This document shows, piece by piece, positions 46,200 through 58,541 of a DNA stretch of 64,000 nt (positions are counted from its first letter, which is position 1; each line of letters starts with the position of its first letter). The stretch covers positions 61,001 to 125,000 of the forward strand of contig JAXRKP010000047.1 in assembly GCA_037039925.1 (NCBI GenBank), read 5' to 3'. The notes below the pieces were generated by a model, which searched no databases, was not told the origin of the DNA, and saw nothing but the letters and a program-made list of their open reading frames with translations. A program made the translations under genes and the position numbers. The stretch is from Doris montereyensis. Its lineage: Eukaryota > Mollusca > Gastropoda > Nudibranchia > Dorididae.

Positions 46200-48880
46200 C
46201 AAAATGGAGTTAGAGCCTGATCCTGCTAAAACAAGCTTTCGCTTGATAACTGGCGAACAAACCCTTAACCCCTCAATACAGATGATAACATCTACACAGA
46301 CCAAAAGAAGGCCATCTATTTCAACCGTTACTTTGCCTCTGTAAACAGAGCAGACAACCCCCAAGAGGAGGATAAAGAGCGCTTGCAACAACTGAAAAAG
46401 AAGGAAAGAACTCAACTGTCAGCCTGCCAATATTTGAGGAAGATTTCAATTGCATGGAATTTAACCACACCCTGAAGAAGCTGAAACCAAGTAAATCTCC
46501 AGGACCAGATAAAGTACATAATGAGATGATCTGCAAACTAAGCCATAAAGGAAAAACATGTATTGTTAAAACTGATCAACATGATATGGCAGAGAAGTGA
46601 AATACCAAAGTCTGGAGGAACGCCCATTTAACTCCAATCCTCAAAAAAGAACAAACCAGCTAATGAACCTAAGAGCTACATGCCAATATCACTAACATCA
46701 TGCATTGGAAAATTGGCTGAAAGAATGATCAACCATCGCCTCTATTGGTACCTTGAAACCACTAACAGCATCAATTCAAAACAAGCTCGATTTAGAGCAA
46801 ACAGCCGCACAGAAGTCCAGCTGTTCAGACTAACTCAATGCATCCATGATGGCTTCCAAGAGAAGAACAACACGATAGCCGTATTTGTTGATCTACAACA
46901 AGCATATGATCGTGTGTGGAGAAAGGGTCTCTTCATCAAAATGATGGAATTGGTAATCCATGAGAAGCTCCACCAATGGATTAAACGGTTTCTGACGGAC
47001 CGAACAATACAAACGAAAATGAACAGTGCAATTTCGTCCAATGAAGTTCTTACAGAAAGCTTACCACAGGGTTCATCATTAAGTTGCACTTTGTTTCTTG
47101 TTTACATCAATAGCCTTTCAAATGTGCTCAAGTCTAAAACAGCCCTAATCGCAATTGACTTAGCAATATGGGAAACAAGCAGAAATACCAAAATAGCAGC
47201 TCGAAAAATGAATGAGAACCTGAAGACTTGATGAGGATTGCCAGAAATGGAGGATGAAAATTAATACATCTAAAACAGTTTACACCATACTCACAAAGAG
47301 CCACAAGATTGCCAAACTCAACCTAAAACTAATCAGCAATGGGGAACAGATTGAGAAAGAGAGCAACCCAATATATCTTGGTGTACAGCTAGACCATCAG
47401 CTAACCATGAAAAAGCACATATGCAACCTTAAAGCTAAGGGTGTAAGAAAACTCAATCTTTTAAAGAAGTTAGCAATCACCTAATAGGGATCAGATAAAC
47501 AGACCCTTAGAAACATGTACTTGGGATGTGTTCGCCCACCCCTCAGTATAAAGCAGCTCTTTCCTAAGCTCATGCAACAAATCCAACCTGATGACAGTTG
47601 ACAGGGTCCAAAACAATGCTCTACGCTTTATTAGTGGAGGCATGAGATCAACCGCACAGCTGCATGTGAAATACACACCAATGTGGAACCTCTTGACATA
47701 CGCAGGGACAAAGCTGTTTTAGAGGTATATGAAAGAAGCAAAAGGATGAGTTCCATCCATCCAAACAGAAAAAAATTGTCAATAAGTGGCAACCAAAGTA
47801 TAGAATAAAGCAGAAATCACCACTACATAATGCTATGGAACAAAAGAAAGACACCATCTATCGGAACAAAGAAAAAAACGCTACGGGTGGACAGAGATCC
47901 ACCAAATATCTTATTCAAAGAGCCTCAAATCAAGATGGAGCTGATTGACAATCAAAGAAAGAAATCAGATCCACTAATCCTGCTGATGTCATCACAAAAA
48001 ATCCCATTGATGACAGCTGGATCTATGTATACACAGATGGGTCAGCTCTCAAAGCAACATCAAATGCAGGGTATGGTATCTACATCCAATACCCAGATGG
48101 GACCACTCTGGGGGCTCGTGGAGAAAATGTACCAACTTTGAAGCAGAGGCAGCAGCCATAGAAACAATACTCTATCACTTCAACACTGTTTTCTATACAT
48201 TCCCAGCTAACATATCAGATATTGTCATTTTTACAGATTCAATGTCTGTCCTAAGCTCTCAACAACTGCCAGAGATCTGATCTCAGACAAACACGATTAG
48301 AAGCTGACCAACTAATTAAAACCTATGGCGTCAAGCTAGTAATACAGTGGATCCCTGGAAATGTAAACACACCAGGAAACGACAAAGCAGACACTCTTGC
48401 CAAAAAGGGATCAAGACAAGAACAACCAAACACAAAAACTGCCATGCACCGCGAAACAAATCCTCCAAATAGTCAAAGTTAACAGCAAAGAGGACTGAAT
48501 GAACAGATGGGCTTGGGGAAAGACTGGAAGAGATTTATACCGACATATGGCCACCCCACAAACAAATGACAACATCAACCAACTTAAATGAAAAGACCAA
48601 GTCACCATTTTCAGGCTCGAACACCCCACATACAGTTAAACATGCATCTAAACAGAATAAATCCTGAACATACCCCAGTATGCCTTCTTTGTGACCACCC
48701 CCATGAAATGTGACTCATCACCTATTCGAATGCCACAAATTAAAAGACCTACACGACAAGCTACAGCCCGAGAAGCCTGATACTTGGAACACTATTTATG
48801 GAATCCTACAACAGATGGAAAACCCTTGCATACCATTGGGCCGAAGGACAGATTACGTCCGAGCGCTGTTGGATCAGTAA
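46200..48880 (+). pseudogene. I/Nimb-like LINE with RT and RNase H domains, decayed
   Basis: Pre-RT: DDNIYTDQKKAIYFNRYFAS (46280 region) and HTLKKLKPSKSPGPDKVHNE (46468-46530). RT: PISLTSCIGKLAERMINHRL (46683), QARFRANSRTEVQLFRLTQ, motif A AVFVDLQQAYDRVW (46878-46919), motif B LPQGSSLSCTLFLVYINSL (47060-47116). Motif C reads ALIAIDLAIW where YADD is expected, so the catalytic pair is lost. Thumb: CQKWRMKINTSKT, NPIYLGVQLDHQLTMKKHI. RNase H: YVYTDGSALKATSNAGYGIY (48026-48085) and VIQWIPGNVNTPGNDKADTL (48341-48400). C-terminal Cys/His block CLLCDHPHE, then RTDYVRALLDQ and stop TAA at 48878. Endonuclease and ORF1 are absent (5' truncation). RNase H places it in the I group; Nimb is my best guess. 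Confidence 0.87.
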
Positions 48881-50160
48881 CATTAACAACAAAGCAAAAA
48901 TAAATAAAATGTGCTCATAAATGAATAAATAAATCGAAGGGGAATGAAAAAGGCTCCCATTTTCATATCTCAAATTAATTAGAAATTAACATGTTTCGAT
49001 GGCCCACTGATCAAAATAACTCCGATAAGAATATGATCTTTGTTTACATGATTTTGATTGTGTTTCTTGATATTGCTTGCCTTTGTTTGTACGCCTTTAG
49101 CCTTATTTTGTAAGTGGGAAAATCGTTTCTCGTGTTCTCGCTCGTTTCTTAAATGAGTACGAACGGGAAAAGATATATCTAGACAAAGACATGATGAAAC
49201 AAGAAGGTGGCGTTGTGTGAAAAAAAAATGCACTAGGATTTAGAAATAATGCCACTACTGACAACACTGGGATACATTGCTCCCATCTTTACGTTAGCCA
49301 TCCTCTTCCTCTTTCGCCTTCCACTTCCCTAAAAGTAAGAGAGTGATGTGTTGTTGGGGGATTTTTCTCTTCTTATTTCGTCGTTCCTATTGTTGTGTCG
49401 ATTGCGTAAAGTCGAAAATTTAAATTTTCGCTGAAAACAGTGAAAAGCCTTTTACTTTTAGGTTCAACTGTTTCTTTCAACCACTGCTTGAAATGTTACT
49501 TCCTCTCACCGATGTATTTTTTTTCTCTCAATAACACCGTATTTTAAACAACGTGTTTTCTTCCACGCTCATTTTCACTCAACGTTGTTTCACTTCCGTC
49601 TGCTTTGGGAAAGATGGTACTCCCTAAAATTCACAACTTCATCTCTGTATGTATTGACTCTTTTTTTTTTAGTACTTTTACAGTTATGCCATACTATCCA
49701 CTTTATGTGAAGTTGGCCATAGCTAGGCATTAACTTACGGATCTATGCGATTGTCCTTTCACTTTCAGTGTTCAGTATCTAAGTTTTCTAAGCCGTAGGC
49801 CAGATCATCAGGGTTGGCCAGAATCCTATTTGGTTCCTTATTAACCTGTTTAGCTTATACATATCGCAGGGGTGATTCTAATGACCTATGCCCTACCACT
49901 GCAGAGATGACAGGGCACAATGATGACGATGCTGATCAGATATCTATTTTAGTTATTGCCTTGATGAAAGTAATCCATCCACAGCAGAGTTCACAGGATA
50001 AAATCATTGTTATACCGAGAAGAACTAACGATGTATTAAAATATACATGTACTACTAACGCTAGAACATGTATAATGAAAATAGCAGTGAAGGAAGCAAC
50101 AATAAATAGCTCACGGGCCAAATATTTTTCCCCCTTCTCTAGTCCTAACAATAGTCCTAG
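48881..50160. other. LINE 3' flank and AT-rich sequence
   Basis: The first 60 bp are A-rich with AAATAAAT units, fitting a LINE 3' tail. The 123-residue open frame at 49814-50185 has no recognised domain and is not called. Confidence 0.5.
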
Positions 50161-50233
50161 TATCATTTCCAAGCAACTCATTTAAGAATATTTTAAAAAA
50201 TATATATTTATATAATATTGCTTGGAAATGATA
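50161..50233. repeat. Perfect 16 bp-stem inverted repeat
   Basis: TATCATTTCCAAGCAA (50161-50176) and its exact reverse complement TTGCTTGGAAATGATA (50218-50233) enclose an AT-rich 41 bp loop. Confidence 0.9.
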
Positions 50234-50310
50234 ATAAGAATATTATTAGAAATGAACGAAAAAAATGAAAAATAAATCTGTTTCTTTGTCCCTCTTTCCA
50301 TTCATCACAG

Positions 50311-50374
50311 AGAGAAGGAAAGCAGCCAAGGCCATGAGATCGGACAACCTTATCAGCAGGTGGCATTAAGTCAA
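50311..50374 (+). CDS. Putative internal exon of an unidentified gene
   Basis: Acceptor TTTCCATTCATCACAG|AGAG and donor GTCAA|GTAAGT are both strong and bracket 64 nt. One frame is open throughout: EKESSQGHEIGQPYQQVALSQ minus its last residue gives 20 of the 21 codons; the codon use looks coding-like. No family recognised and no partner exon firmly joined, so chance is possible. Confidence 0.3.
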
Positions 50375-50600
50375 GTAAGTCGAGACTCATACAATTTGCT
50401 GCATTATTGACTAAACTTTAGAAAGGTACCAATTTTCAAACATGAGTCTATTCAAACGATGATAATTATGGGTAAAAGATTTTTTTTTTTAAACTCTTCA
50501 TCATTCTGTTGCAATCTCTTTATTCAAGCAAGATATGTATGGCAAAAAAACAAAAAACAAAAGACAAAGAAGAAGCAAAATTATGTTTTTGCAAATTCAG

Positions 50601-50713
50601 ATAACATCATTAATCTTAAAATTACAATGAAAAATCTTGATTACACAATTGAAAGAATTCAACCAGATAGTCCAATGGCAACATTGGAAATGTTGCAGGA
50701 AGCATCTAATTAA
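50601..50713 (+). CDS. Putative terminal exon of an unidentified gene (weak)
   Basis: Following GCAAATTCAG, an open frame reads MKNLDYTIERIQPDSPMATL then EMLQEASN and a TAA stop at 50711-50713. The sequence is not low-complexity. The phase does not fit simply with the exon at 50311, and no family is recognised. Confidence 0.15.
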
Positions 50714-51602
50714 GAGAGAACAGAAAACAATATATGACATAAACAGCACCGGCAACAAAAGCAACAAGGAAGAGTAACAGAATAAAATACCTTTTTTATA
50801 TATCATACAGTAGTCATTGCCACAATAAATGTCGCTAAAATGGAAGCTCGGTTCAAATGCATGATATAATGTCAACGTACATAATTCCATTTTCAATTTC
50901 ATAAACAAATGAGTCTTATTTTTGTCAATAAAGTACATTTTAAATGTGAGCTGACTCAGTGACTATTGGACGCTTTTAAAGAACGGAATGAAGTATTATC
51001 CTCAGCTAAGGGCCACAAAGCTCTCAGGAAAGTCAGTTGAAAATCCCCAATAGCCAGTTTGCATAGTAAAATATCCCCAATGCCAATACCAGAGCATTGA
51101 ATTCCTTGTTTTGTTTTCAGCTACAGTAGGAGGCCCCAGTCATTTATGACTCATCCTCCTCAACACAATCACAAATTTAACAACAAAAGTTGTTTTTTAA
51201 AAATCTTATATTTATATACCTTTAAAATCATTAAAATGCCAAAGCACCATAAATTATTAATTTTCTCTCTCCCAAAGACAATGCATTTAACAGTGACTAC
51301 TATACATGACTATTGAGACAATACTGATGAAAATTTCTGCAAAACCGCTTTTTCTCTTTCTTTATATTTTTTAAAAATAAGTTCAAATGTATTCCTTTAG
51401 GTAAGAAATTACATGATAATCAAAGCTTAAAAATGATTATTGCTCTTTGTTGCTTTGTAAAGATTAAAGAATGAGATGGAGAGAGAAGCAAAGAGACAAT
51501 ACATGTGCTCAGAAACAATGCTTGAAGGGTTGGGATGGAGGAGAGTGACTGAGTAAGAGAGACATATAAGGGGAGATAAAAGAGAAGAACTAAAAATAAA
51601 TT
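50714..51602. other. Non-coding, nothing recognised
   Basis: AT-rich sequence without a supported feature. Confidence 0.5.
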
Positions 51603-51885
51603 TTGATTTAGTTCCACCCACATCCACAACCAAGGATTTTTGGTGGAATTTTTAAATTTTGCCTAGACTGCCCTGTAAACAGCTAAGGATACTTAACATG
51701 CATAGAGTGTTGTGATCTGCACATGGGACATCATTTTTATCGTCCTTTTCCGATGGGACTAGGTGTCGATCCACCTACCTGGACTAGAAGGATGGGTTTC
51801 ACTAAAAAATCTCAAGAAAATTCCTAAACCTGTCGGACATGAACCAACGACCTTTTAGTTGAGGACTTGCCTCTGGGCCACCATG
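51603..51885 (-). repeat. Family A SINE, near full length
   Basis: TTTAGTTCCACCCACATCCA, GCCTAGACTGCCCTGTAAAC, GATGGGACTAGGTGTCGATC and the head end ACCTTTTAGTTGAGGACTTG match the copy at 17749 in order. The tail is shorter than in other copies. Confidence 0.88.
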
Positions 51886-52077
51886 AAGGGGAAGTGAAAG
51901 AAAACAGAATTATGGATGAACTCAAAATAAAAGCCCGTGAAGAGAAACTAAGACCAGGATGGATTTGTGTTTGTTCTTCATCCATATACCATGTAAGTGG
52001 TGATTTTGGCTATTGGGTCGGATTTGTGGCTTTATTGATTGGATTTTACCCTGTCTGAATAATAATAATATATAATA

Positions 52078-52186
52078 AACATGTAGTGATCTCAAGGTGA
52101 ATTAAACAGAAATAATTATGACAGACAATTGTAAAACAATGTGAGGAAGAAGTAGGACTTAGTGGCAGAACCCACCTGTCATCCAT
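52078..52186 (-). repeat. Family B repeat, tail missing
   Basis: GTAGTGATCTCAAGGTGAAT, GAGGAAGAAGTAGGACTTAG and CAGAACCCACCTGTCATCC match in order. Confidence 0.75.
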
Positions 52187-55100
52187 TCAAGATTTATGGA
52201 TCTCTTACACTTGCACAACCTTAAAAGTGTAAAAAGATATGTCAGCTGTAACTACCATAATCAAAAACACATCTAAAGTTATGAAAATGTTTTGATGAAG
52301 TTGAGTATAACTCTTGTGAATTTTAACTACAAAGATTCTATTGAAGGGAGGAGGTAATTTGTTTACAAATATGAGTTACTATTTGTCACTTTTTATACAA
52401 CAGGCTTTTGAATTAAAAGTCATTCATCATAAGCAATGACGATATGTAGTTTTAAAAGGGAAAATGATAAAAGTACTGTAAAAACATGATACAAATGGCA
52501 AGAATGATAAGACGAGTGTGGGAGGTAGCAAACAGCATTGGTATTCAAAAAACTCATGTCTCAATATCAAACACACAAAGCTTTCAACTACAAAACAAAA
52601 ATGTCCCTGGTAGTAGTTTTCATTGTCAAAAACTCGTCGATTTTGAGCGCATGAGGGTTTGAACGCCCGGGGCCGAGTTTGGGCAGGGGATTTCCATCGC
52701 GCGGGGTTTTCGAAATGTATAAAATATTTCTATGTGCAGTGTGAATGTGTATTTTGATCATAGTAAAGTCTAAACTGATATACATACAGTCGCCGCCGCC
52801 GATAAGCAGTGTTCTGAAGAATATTGAAGCTTGCTTATCGAGAAAGCGTGCTTGAGATCAAATTATTATTTTTTAAGTAAAAAGTAAAAAAACCCAGAAA
52901 AGCAATATAAATTTGTACTGAAAATTAAATGAATAGAATAATAGTCAAACGAGAAGTGAATTCTCTCCTATCTCTAATGTAAAGATTCAAGATTTTCCTT
53001 CCAAAATCCAATAAAAACATCCCATGCCTTTACAATTTACAGTAAATATGCTGTTAGCTTTGTAGCTAATGACAACACAGGCATGAGATAGTCGAAAGCG
53101 ATAATTAGATGCATGTCCTCACCATCCACCTGTCATGTCGGGTAGGGAGAGTTTGCACCTTTGCATATTGATTACATTGCATTGTTAACAAAGTCACCAG
53201 TTAAACTCAGGGGGGCCTGAGGCACATACATTTACATGCAAACATACACTTTTGCATGTATTCAGATTCAACTAAACCAAGAGATAAAGTAGATTCTATG
53301 GGTCAAGCGATAAAACCATGCGAGCCGGCATTTTCTCAAGATCATGGTGGTCCAGACATTGCCATATTTTATGCAATTTAATAGTCGTGCCATGAATTGA
53401 AGTATGCTTAAGACCAAAGCAACCTTGCTTATGCGCATGTAGTTTATATAACAAAAAATCAGTAGGAATAAGTTTGCCTACTTTAGTCCTATACATGTTT
53501 AGGATGGCATGCTTATAGGCGGTGCTGACTGTACATACTTACATACATTAATATGTAACATACATATACAAACATAAACATACATATATACATACATACA
53601 TACATATCTACATACATCCACACACACACACATACATGTATATATACCATCAATGAAACTGCCTAAACACGTAAGTCCACCAGACATATTTCTTTAAGGA
53701 AAAGCATAAAACATCATAGATCATCAAATAGAGGTGCAAAATCTATTATGCCTTTTGGACTTGTTATGCTTTTTGGATTACAATATAATAACTCCTTTAG
53801 TTTATGGAAAAAATTAATCAGTTGTGCACAAATGGGGAATAAACCACCAATTTCCAAGCCCTATTTCACTTCACAAATTTCTTCTTTATCGATTTTTACA
53901 TCTGGTATCACAAGAGTCAAATCTTCATGACATTGCTCTCGGTCTTAGGCATTTTACTTTTATTTTCTACAGCTCTTTTCTTTCAGATAGTTCCCTTGTC
54001 TCCTCAGACTGTCTTTTCTTGTCTTATTTTCTTGTCTGTTTATGAAAAAAAAACAACTTAAAAGTAAATCTTTCAAAATATGTATTAACTTAGGTTAGCT
54101 GTTGTTAGGTAACATTGCCGTAGAATGACGCCTGATTGCTTACTAAAAATAGCAATCACGTTTTCATATGTGTGTAATGGTTTATCATGACACGAGGGAC
54201 ACATCAATAGGGACTAGTTTCAGGGTGGGGAAGTTACCCGACTTTACTCTTAAGTCCACTCCTTGACTTATGAGGTAAGAGTTTCAAGGTGGGAGAAAAA
54301 GGAATTCTTCTTTTAGATTATGTACCTAAATGGAGCTTTTGTATTGGTTCAAGGCCTTCAATATCTATAAAGATATGAAAAGAACTTACGTTTAATCAAT
54401 TGAAGGACAAATTTCATATCCCATATATCGTAGACTTACAGGTTTAAGCAGTTTCACCGACGATACATACATTCATGCATACATACATATACATAAAAAA
54501 TATATACATATGTATGTAAATATGTACATACAGTACATGTGTGCATATACATAAAGTTCACAATTTAAAAAGTAAAATAAATTCTAATCCAATCTAAATA
54601 GTAAATGCTAGAAATTAAAGACAATTGAACAAAGCCTACTTTCAATGCATAAAAATCAAGTGTCACAATATCACAATGAGGAGATAACTAAAAATACCTT
54701 TTAATGACAGAGTTGTCATGGTTTATCATTCAAAGAGATATAAATTTGAATCTAAATTTAAACAGAAAGTATGTTTTGTCAATTTTTAACCAATGTAAAG
54801 GCACTGAAATCCTATTTTTTAAATCTTCCTTATAGCCAGGGGGAAAGTTATGCACCAAATCATCATTCAAGTCAGAGATTGAATATCCTTTCTAGTTTCA
54901 GTTAGGCTGTCCATGGAAGTTATTTAAATCTGGAATGCTTTTTCACCTGACAATAATTTCATTTTAACATGAAGTTAATCACATGGCATAAAATGAAAGC
55001 AGTCAACATCAAGCAGTGAATGTAAAATAAAACAACATATGGCATTAAAATAAATAATCTCTTAACGACTTTGGATAAAAACAATTTAACAAGGAACATG

Positions 55101-56862
55101 TAAAATATTTCTACAATGTCTCATAAGAAATCAGTACACTGTGGTACACTTTGGTAGCTTTTTAGGGCAGGCTGAAAGTGAAATCTTCACCAATAACACA
55201 CAGGTATTGGATGGTACGTGTAATAAAGACATTATCATAAAACAGTAACAGAAAAATCAGACAGAAAAGGAAAATTCAAAAAAGGAAGACAAAAAAACAC
55301 AGAACAATCAATATCACAGTGATCAACCGTTTAGTGTTTCTTTAATCGTGAGGGAATCTGGCTCCATATAATCCTAGCAAAATTAATGACATCTATCTTC
55401 TGAAGTTTGTAAGACTGGCATATTCTAAATTGAAAAATCCACCTAATTAATTGTCATAGGTCCGTCATTTAGTGTCCCAAAGTTTGTTTCTCCTTGCAAT
55501 CCAACTTTCAATTCTTGTCTCTGAATAGCTGATGGTCTTTGACTACAGAGACAATGTCAACTCAAAAAACAGTGTATATGCCACTTTTGCTCTCTCTTTT
55601 TTTGCATGAATATCCACCATTTTTTATGAAATAAGATTACTTTCAAAGATTTAATACAAACAGGCAATCAACTAAAATATATCTAAACATCATTATACCA
55701 CCAGTTGTTGTACCAGTGATAACTTAGCTGTAAAATGGGAACGGTGTTATTACATAAATGCCCTTGCGCCATCCATTTCTCCTTGCCTTTGAAAATATTA
55801 TCAAAATTTGTTCTTTTGATTGCTCCTTCCAAGGAGTTGAAAAATGGTCGGCGATGTCTTCTTGAGATTTGCCAGGGCATATGATGGAAAAGGCATTGAC
55901 CTAAACCTAATCATTAACGTGTTTCTGGCATTATGAAATGCAATGCTAGATCAAAATAAAGAAGAAAAATAAATAATATTGAAATGCCGATGTAAAGTCC
56001 ATGTAGATCTACAAGAACCAGGAAAAAGTTGAGTCTGATAATACAACGTGGCCCACTGCATGCAAAATGGCTACTGAAGTGCAATTCAGTAGACGTGGTA
56101 TTAGCAGTAGGTAGACCTCACAACACGCTAAACATCCGTCTGGGTTCAATTAGCTCAGGTTTATGTAGAGTGAGAACAGAGTGCACTGATGCTTTTGAAT
56201 TTGACTCCATCTTTGACTGAGCAAAACTAGATTCTATCTACACTTAGAGGAAGGAAGTAGTAATGCACACTAACGAGTTATAAAGGAATTTTAACGTTAA
56301 ATCAATGTCAGATAGCGGATGGCTGTATTTCATTGTTTTTGTACACCGTCTGATCTGTCCAAAGATGAAAAGCTGATGATAAGCGAGAATAAAAGTTAAG
56401 CAGTATAGTGAGGTTTGAAGGTACATGCTTTTTAAAGTTTGTATTTATCTACATAAGACATCACTGTTATTGCATGCATTGCAATTGTGGTTATTTTGAC
56501 ATAGGTGATTGGCATAGGACTGTTGGGCGATAAGTAAGATCCTACAACTATTTATGTTGGTTTTGTTGAGCACACCGTAAAGATCGTTGGGGCATATCTT
56601 AAGAGACAAATTCAAAATAATATAGGCAGAAAGACAAACCTCACAAAAATATAGCCATGTCAAGAAATCAAGGTGGAAAGACTGATTTTGCCATTAATAA
56701 AATAAGGCAATTGTAATAAAGAGTAAAAATTATCCCACAAGATTTCTTGATAACAATTATATCTCAGTCAGTGGAACAATGAACAGGAAAAACCATTTGA
56801 AAAATCCCAATAAATAGAAATGACAAAACTTTGTTTGAGAATTTTAATTGCGTAACAGAGCG
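52187..56862. other. AT-rich, mostly featureless; two ACAT/ATAC tracts
   Basis: (ACAT)n-type microsatellites lie at about 53540-53645 and 54465-54540. A reverse frame at 53296-53496 is not low-complexity but has no recognised domain. Nothing else is supported. The composition would fit a long intron or 3' UTR. Confidence 0.5.
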
Positions 56863-56872
56863 TCTTAGACCC

Positions 56873-57262
56873 CTCTCTCTCTCTAAAGGGGGTGGGTTAC
56901 GTTTGAGCTCTGTTCAGAACTCTTGAAACGGAGACTCAAAGCTTACAGCCTCAGCTGGCTCGGGGATAGTTGTGGGTCCTGCGGCTTAACCTATCCTCGG
57001 CAATCGGAGTTAGCTCCACTGAATTACATTGAGCAAAAAGAGAGCCACCCTTTCAATGCTGAGGCTCAAGCAATTCCCTCTTGAGTGCAGGTTTTCTCTT
57101 GGTCATTAGAGGTTAGTTGGGAAACTCGCGCCATTTTGGGCTGAGCTCTCATGAAAATGACCTTATTTTTTGGTGACCAAGGGCAGGCGGGCCCAGGAGC
57201 ACATTGGGATTCCCAGCTGCATACTAGAACCTTCCAACCCCTCCCCAAGTAGTCGGAGACAC
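56873..57262. mobile_element. 390 bp insertion of unknown class with 10 bp direct repeat
   Basis: GC-richer than its surroundings and flanked by TCTTAGACCC on both sides (56863-56872, 57263-57272). The plus-strand left end is CTCTCTCTCTC, so in minus orientation the insert ends in a short (GA)n tail, like a retroposon. Its minus-strand start contains ACTACTTGGGGAGG, loosely A-box-like. No protein frame or known RNA recognised. Confidence 0.6.
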
Positions 57263-57272
57263 TCTTAGACCC

Positions 57273-58500
57273 TTAAAAGATGGAAAATCTTAACTTAAAG
57301 CCTGCCTGATTTATCGACAACTATGACAACAGAGATAGATAGCAAAGCTACACCATTTAAAAACAAACAAAATGCTGAAGATTGAGTTTTAAAGCAATTT
57401 GACAAAATTATCTTCACATTAGTGAAAAACAAAGGTTTCCAATAGTCTTAAGTAAAATATTTTAAAATGACTAAAAACAAATGCCCCCCCCTCAACTAAT
57501 AATGTCTCATAAAAATAATCTCTGTACTAGTAAGTAAACTCATTCCTTCCATCCCCATCAAGATTAAATAAAGAACACTTAATGAAGAAAAGGCCAACTC
57601 AATAAAATCTTTCAAAACATAAAATCAAAAAACGAATGACAAGACAAAATTTTAGATTGACATATAAAAAAAACCTCGAATGGCAATAAATATTTAAAAA
57701 ATCACAGCTTTACTCAGCTTTACTCCTATTAAAACAAAACCAGAATTTAAAATAAAAATCAGAAATAAATCCATACCAGGTGTTACCATTATTCCATTGA
57801 ATAAAGTGATCAATTTTCAAACAAAACATCAAGACAATTCAATTCTTTCTGACTAAAAATTACATACTTAAACAGAGAACAAAAATTGCGGTTCTTAAAG
57901 CGCTTAACAATGATAAAAACAGTCATCTTAAAACTTTATAATATTACCTTGCCTGAATATTTCTCAAGTAATTGCATTTATTTGAAGAAACTGGCTTAAT
58001 GATTAGACAGCATTAGTGAGTTTTTACTTTTTTAAGTTGATTTGGCTGTTCAAGAATGATTTGAAATATTCTGTAATAATCAATATAAAATGAAAGAAAA
58101 TGAAAGTAAATCATTCTTTAGTTCAAATAAAAGCTGGAAGCAAAACAAGGCCACTGAAATTTTAGGAAATATTTATCACTTAAAATAAATAAACATCACA
58201 ATGAACATTGGATTATATATTAACCCTTAAAGTAGTCGTCGTGACAATTATCACGATGACGGATACTTCAATTGTCTGATTGTCACAATTTATGTTGGTT
58301 TTTTTATTTAAGCTGCTATAAAATAAAATGGAAACAAAATTCTTTAATTTTTTACTGCTATAATACTTCCGTACAATAACTTGTGAACATATTGCACCAA
58401 TTTGCTCGATCCAACATAGATCTTTATTGAGTAACAGGTCAAAAACAGAACTGAGTTGCCTGCTACGTTTTTTTGTGGGCATCATAACCATTTATTTAGA
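57273..58500. other. AT-rich, nothing recognised
   Basis: No supported coding or RNA feature. Confidence 0.5.
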
Positions 58501-58541
58501 TTTTTTTTCATAATGAAGAGGGTCTTCATTATGAAAAAAAA
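58501..58541. repeat. Perfect hairpin, 19 bp stem and 3 nt loop
   Basis: TTTTTTTTCATAATGAAGA, loop GGG, then TCTTCATTATGAAAAAAAA. It is too short to be a known element; it could act as a hairpin in an AT-rich transcript. Confidence 0.93.

Noticed and set aside
49814..50185. 123-residue plus-strand frame
   Set aside because: No recognised domain and ends in the hairpin region; kept out as unsupported.
52620..52690. B-box-like GGGTTTGAACGCCC
   Set aside because: No A-box at the right distance and no cloverleaf.
53296..53496. 66-residue reverse frame (YKLHAHKQGCFGLKHTS...)
   Set aside because: Not low-complexity, but no family match and no splice or start support.
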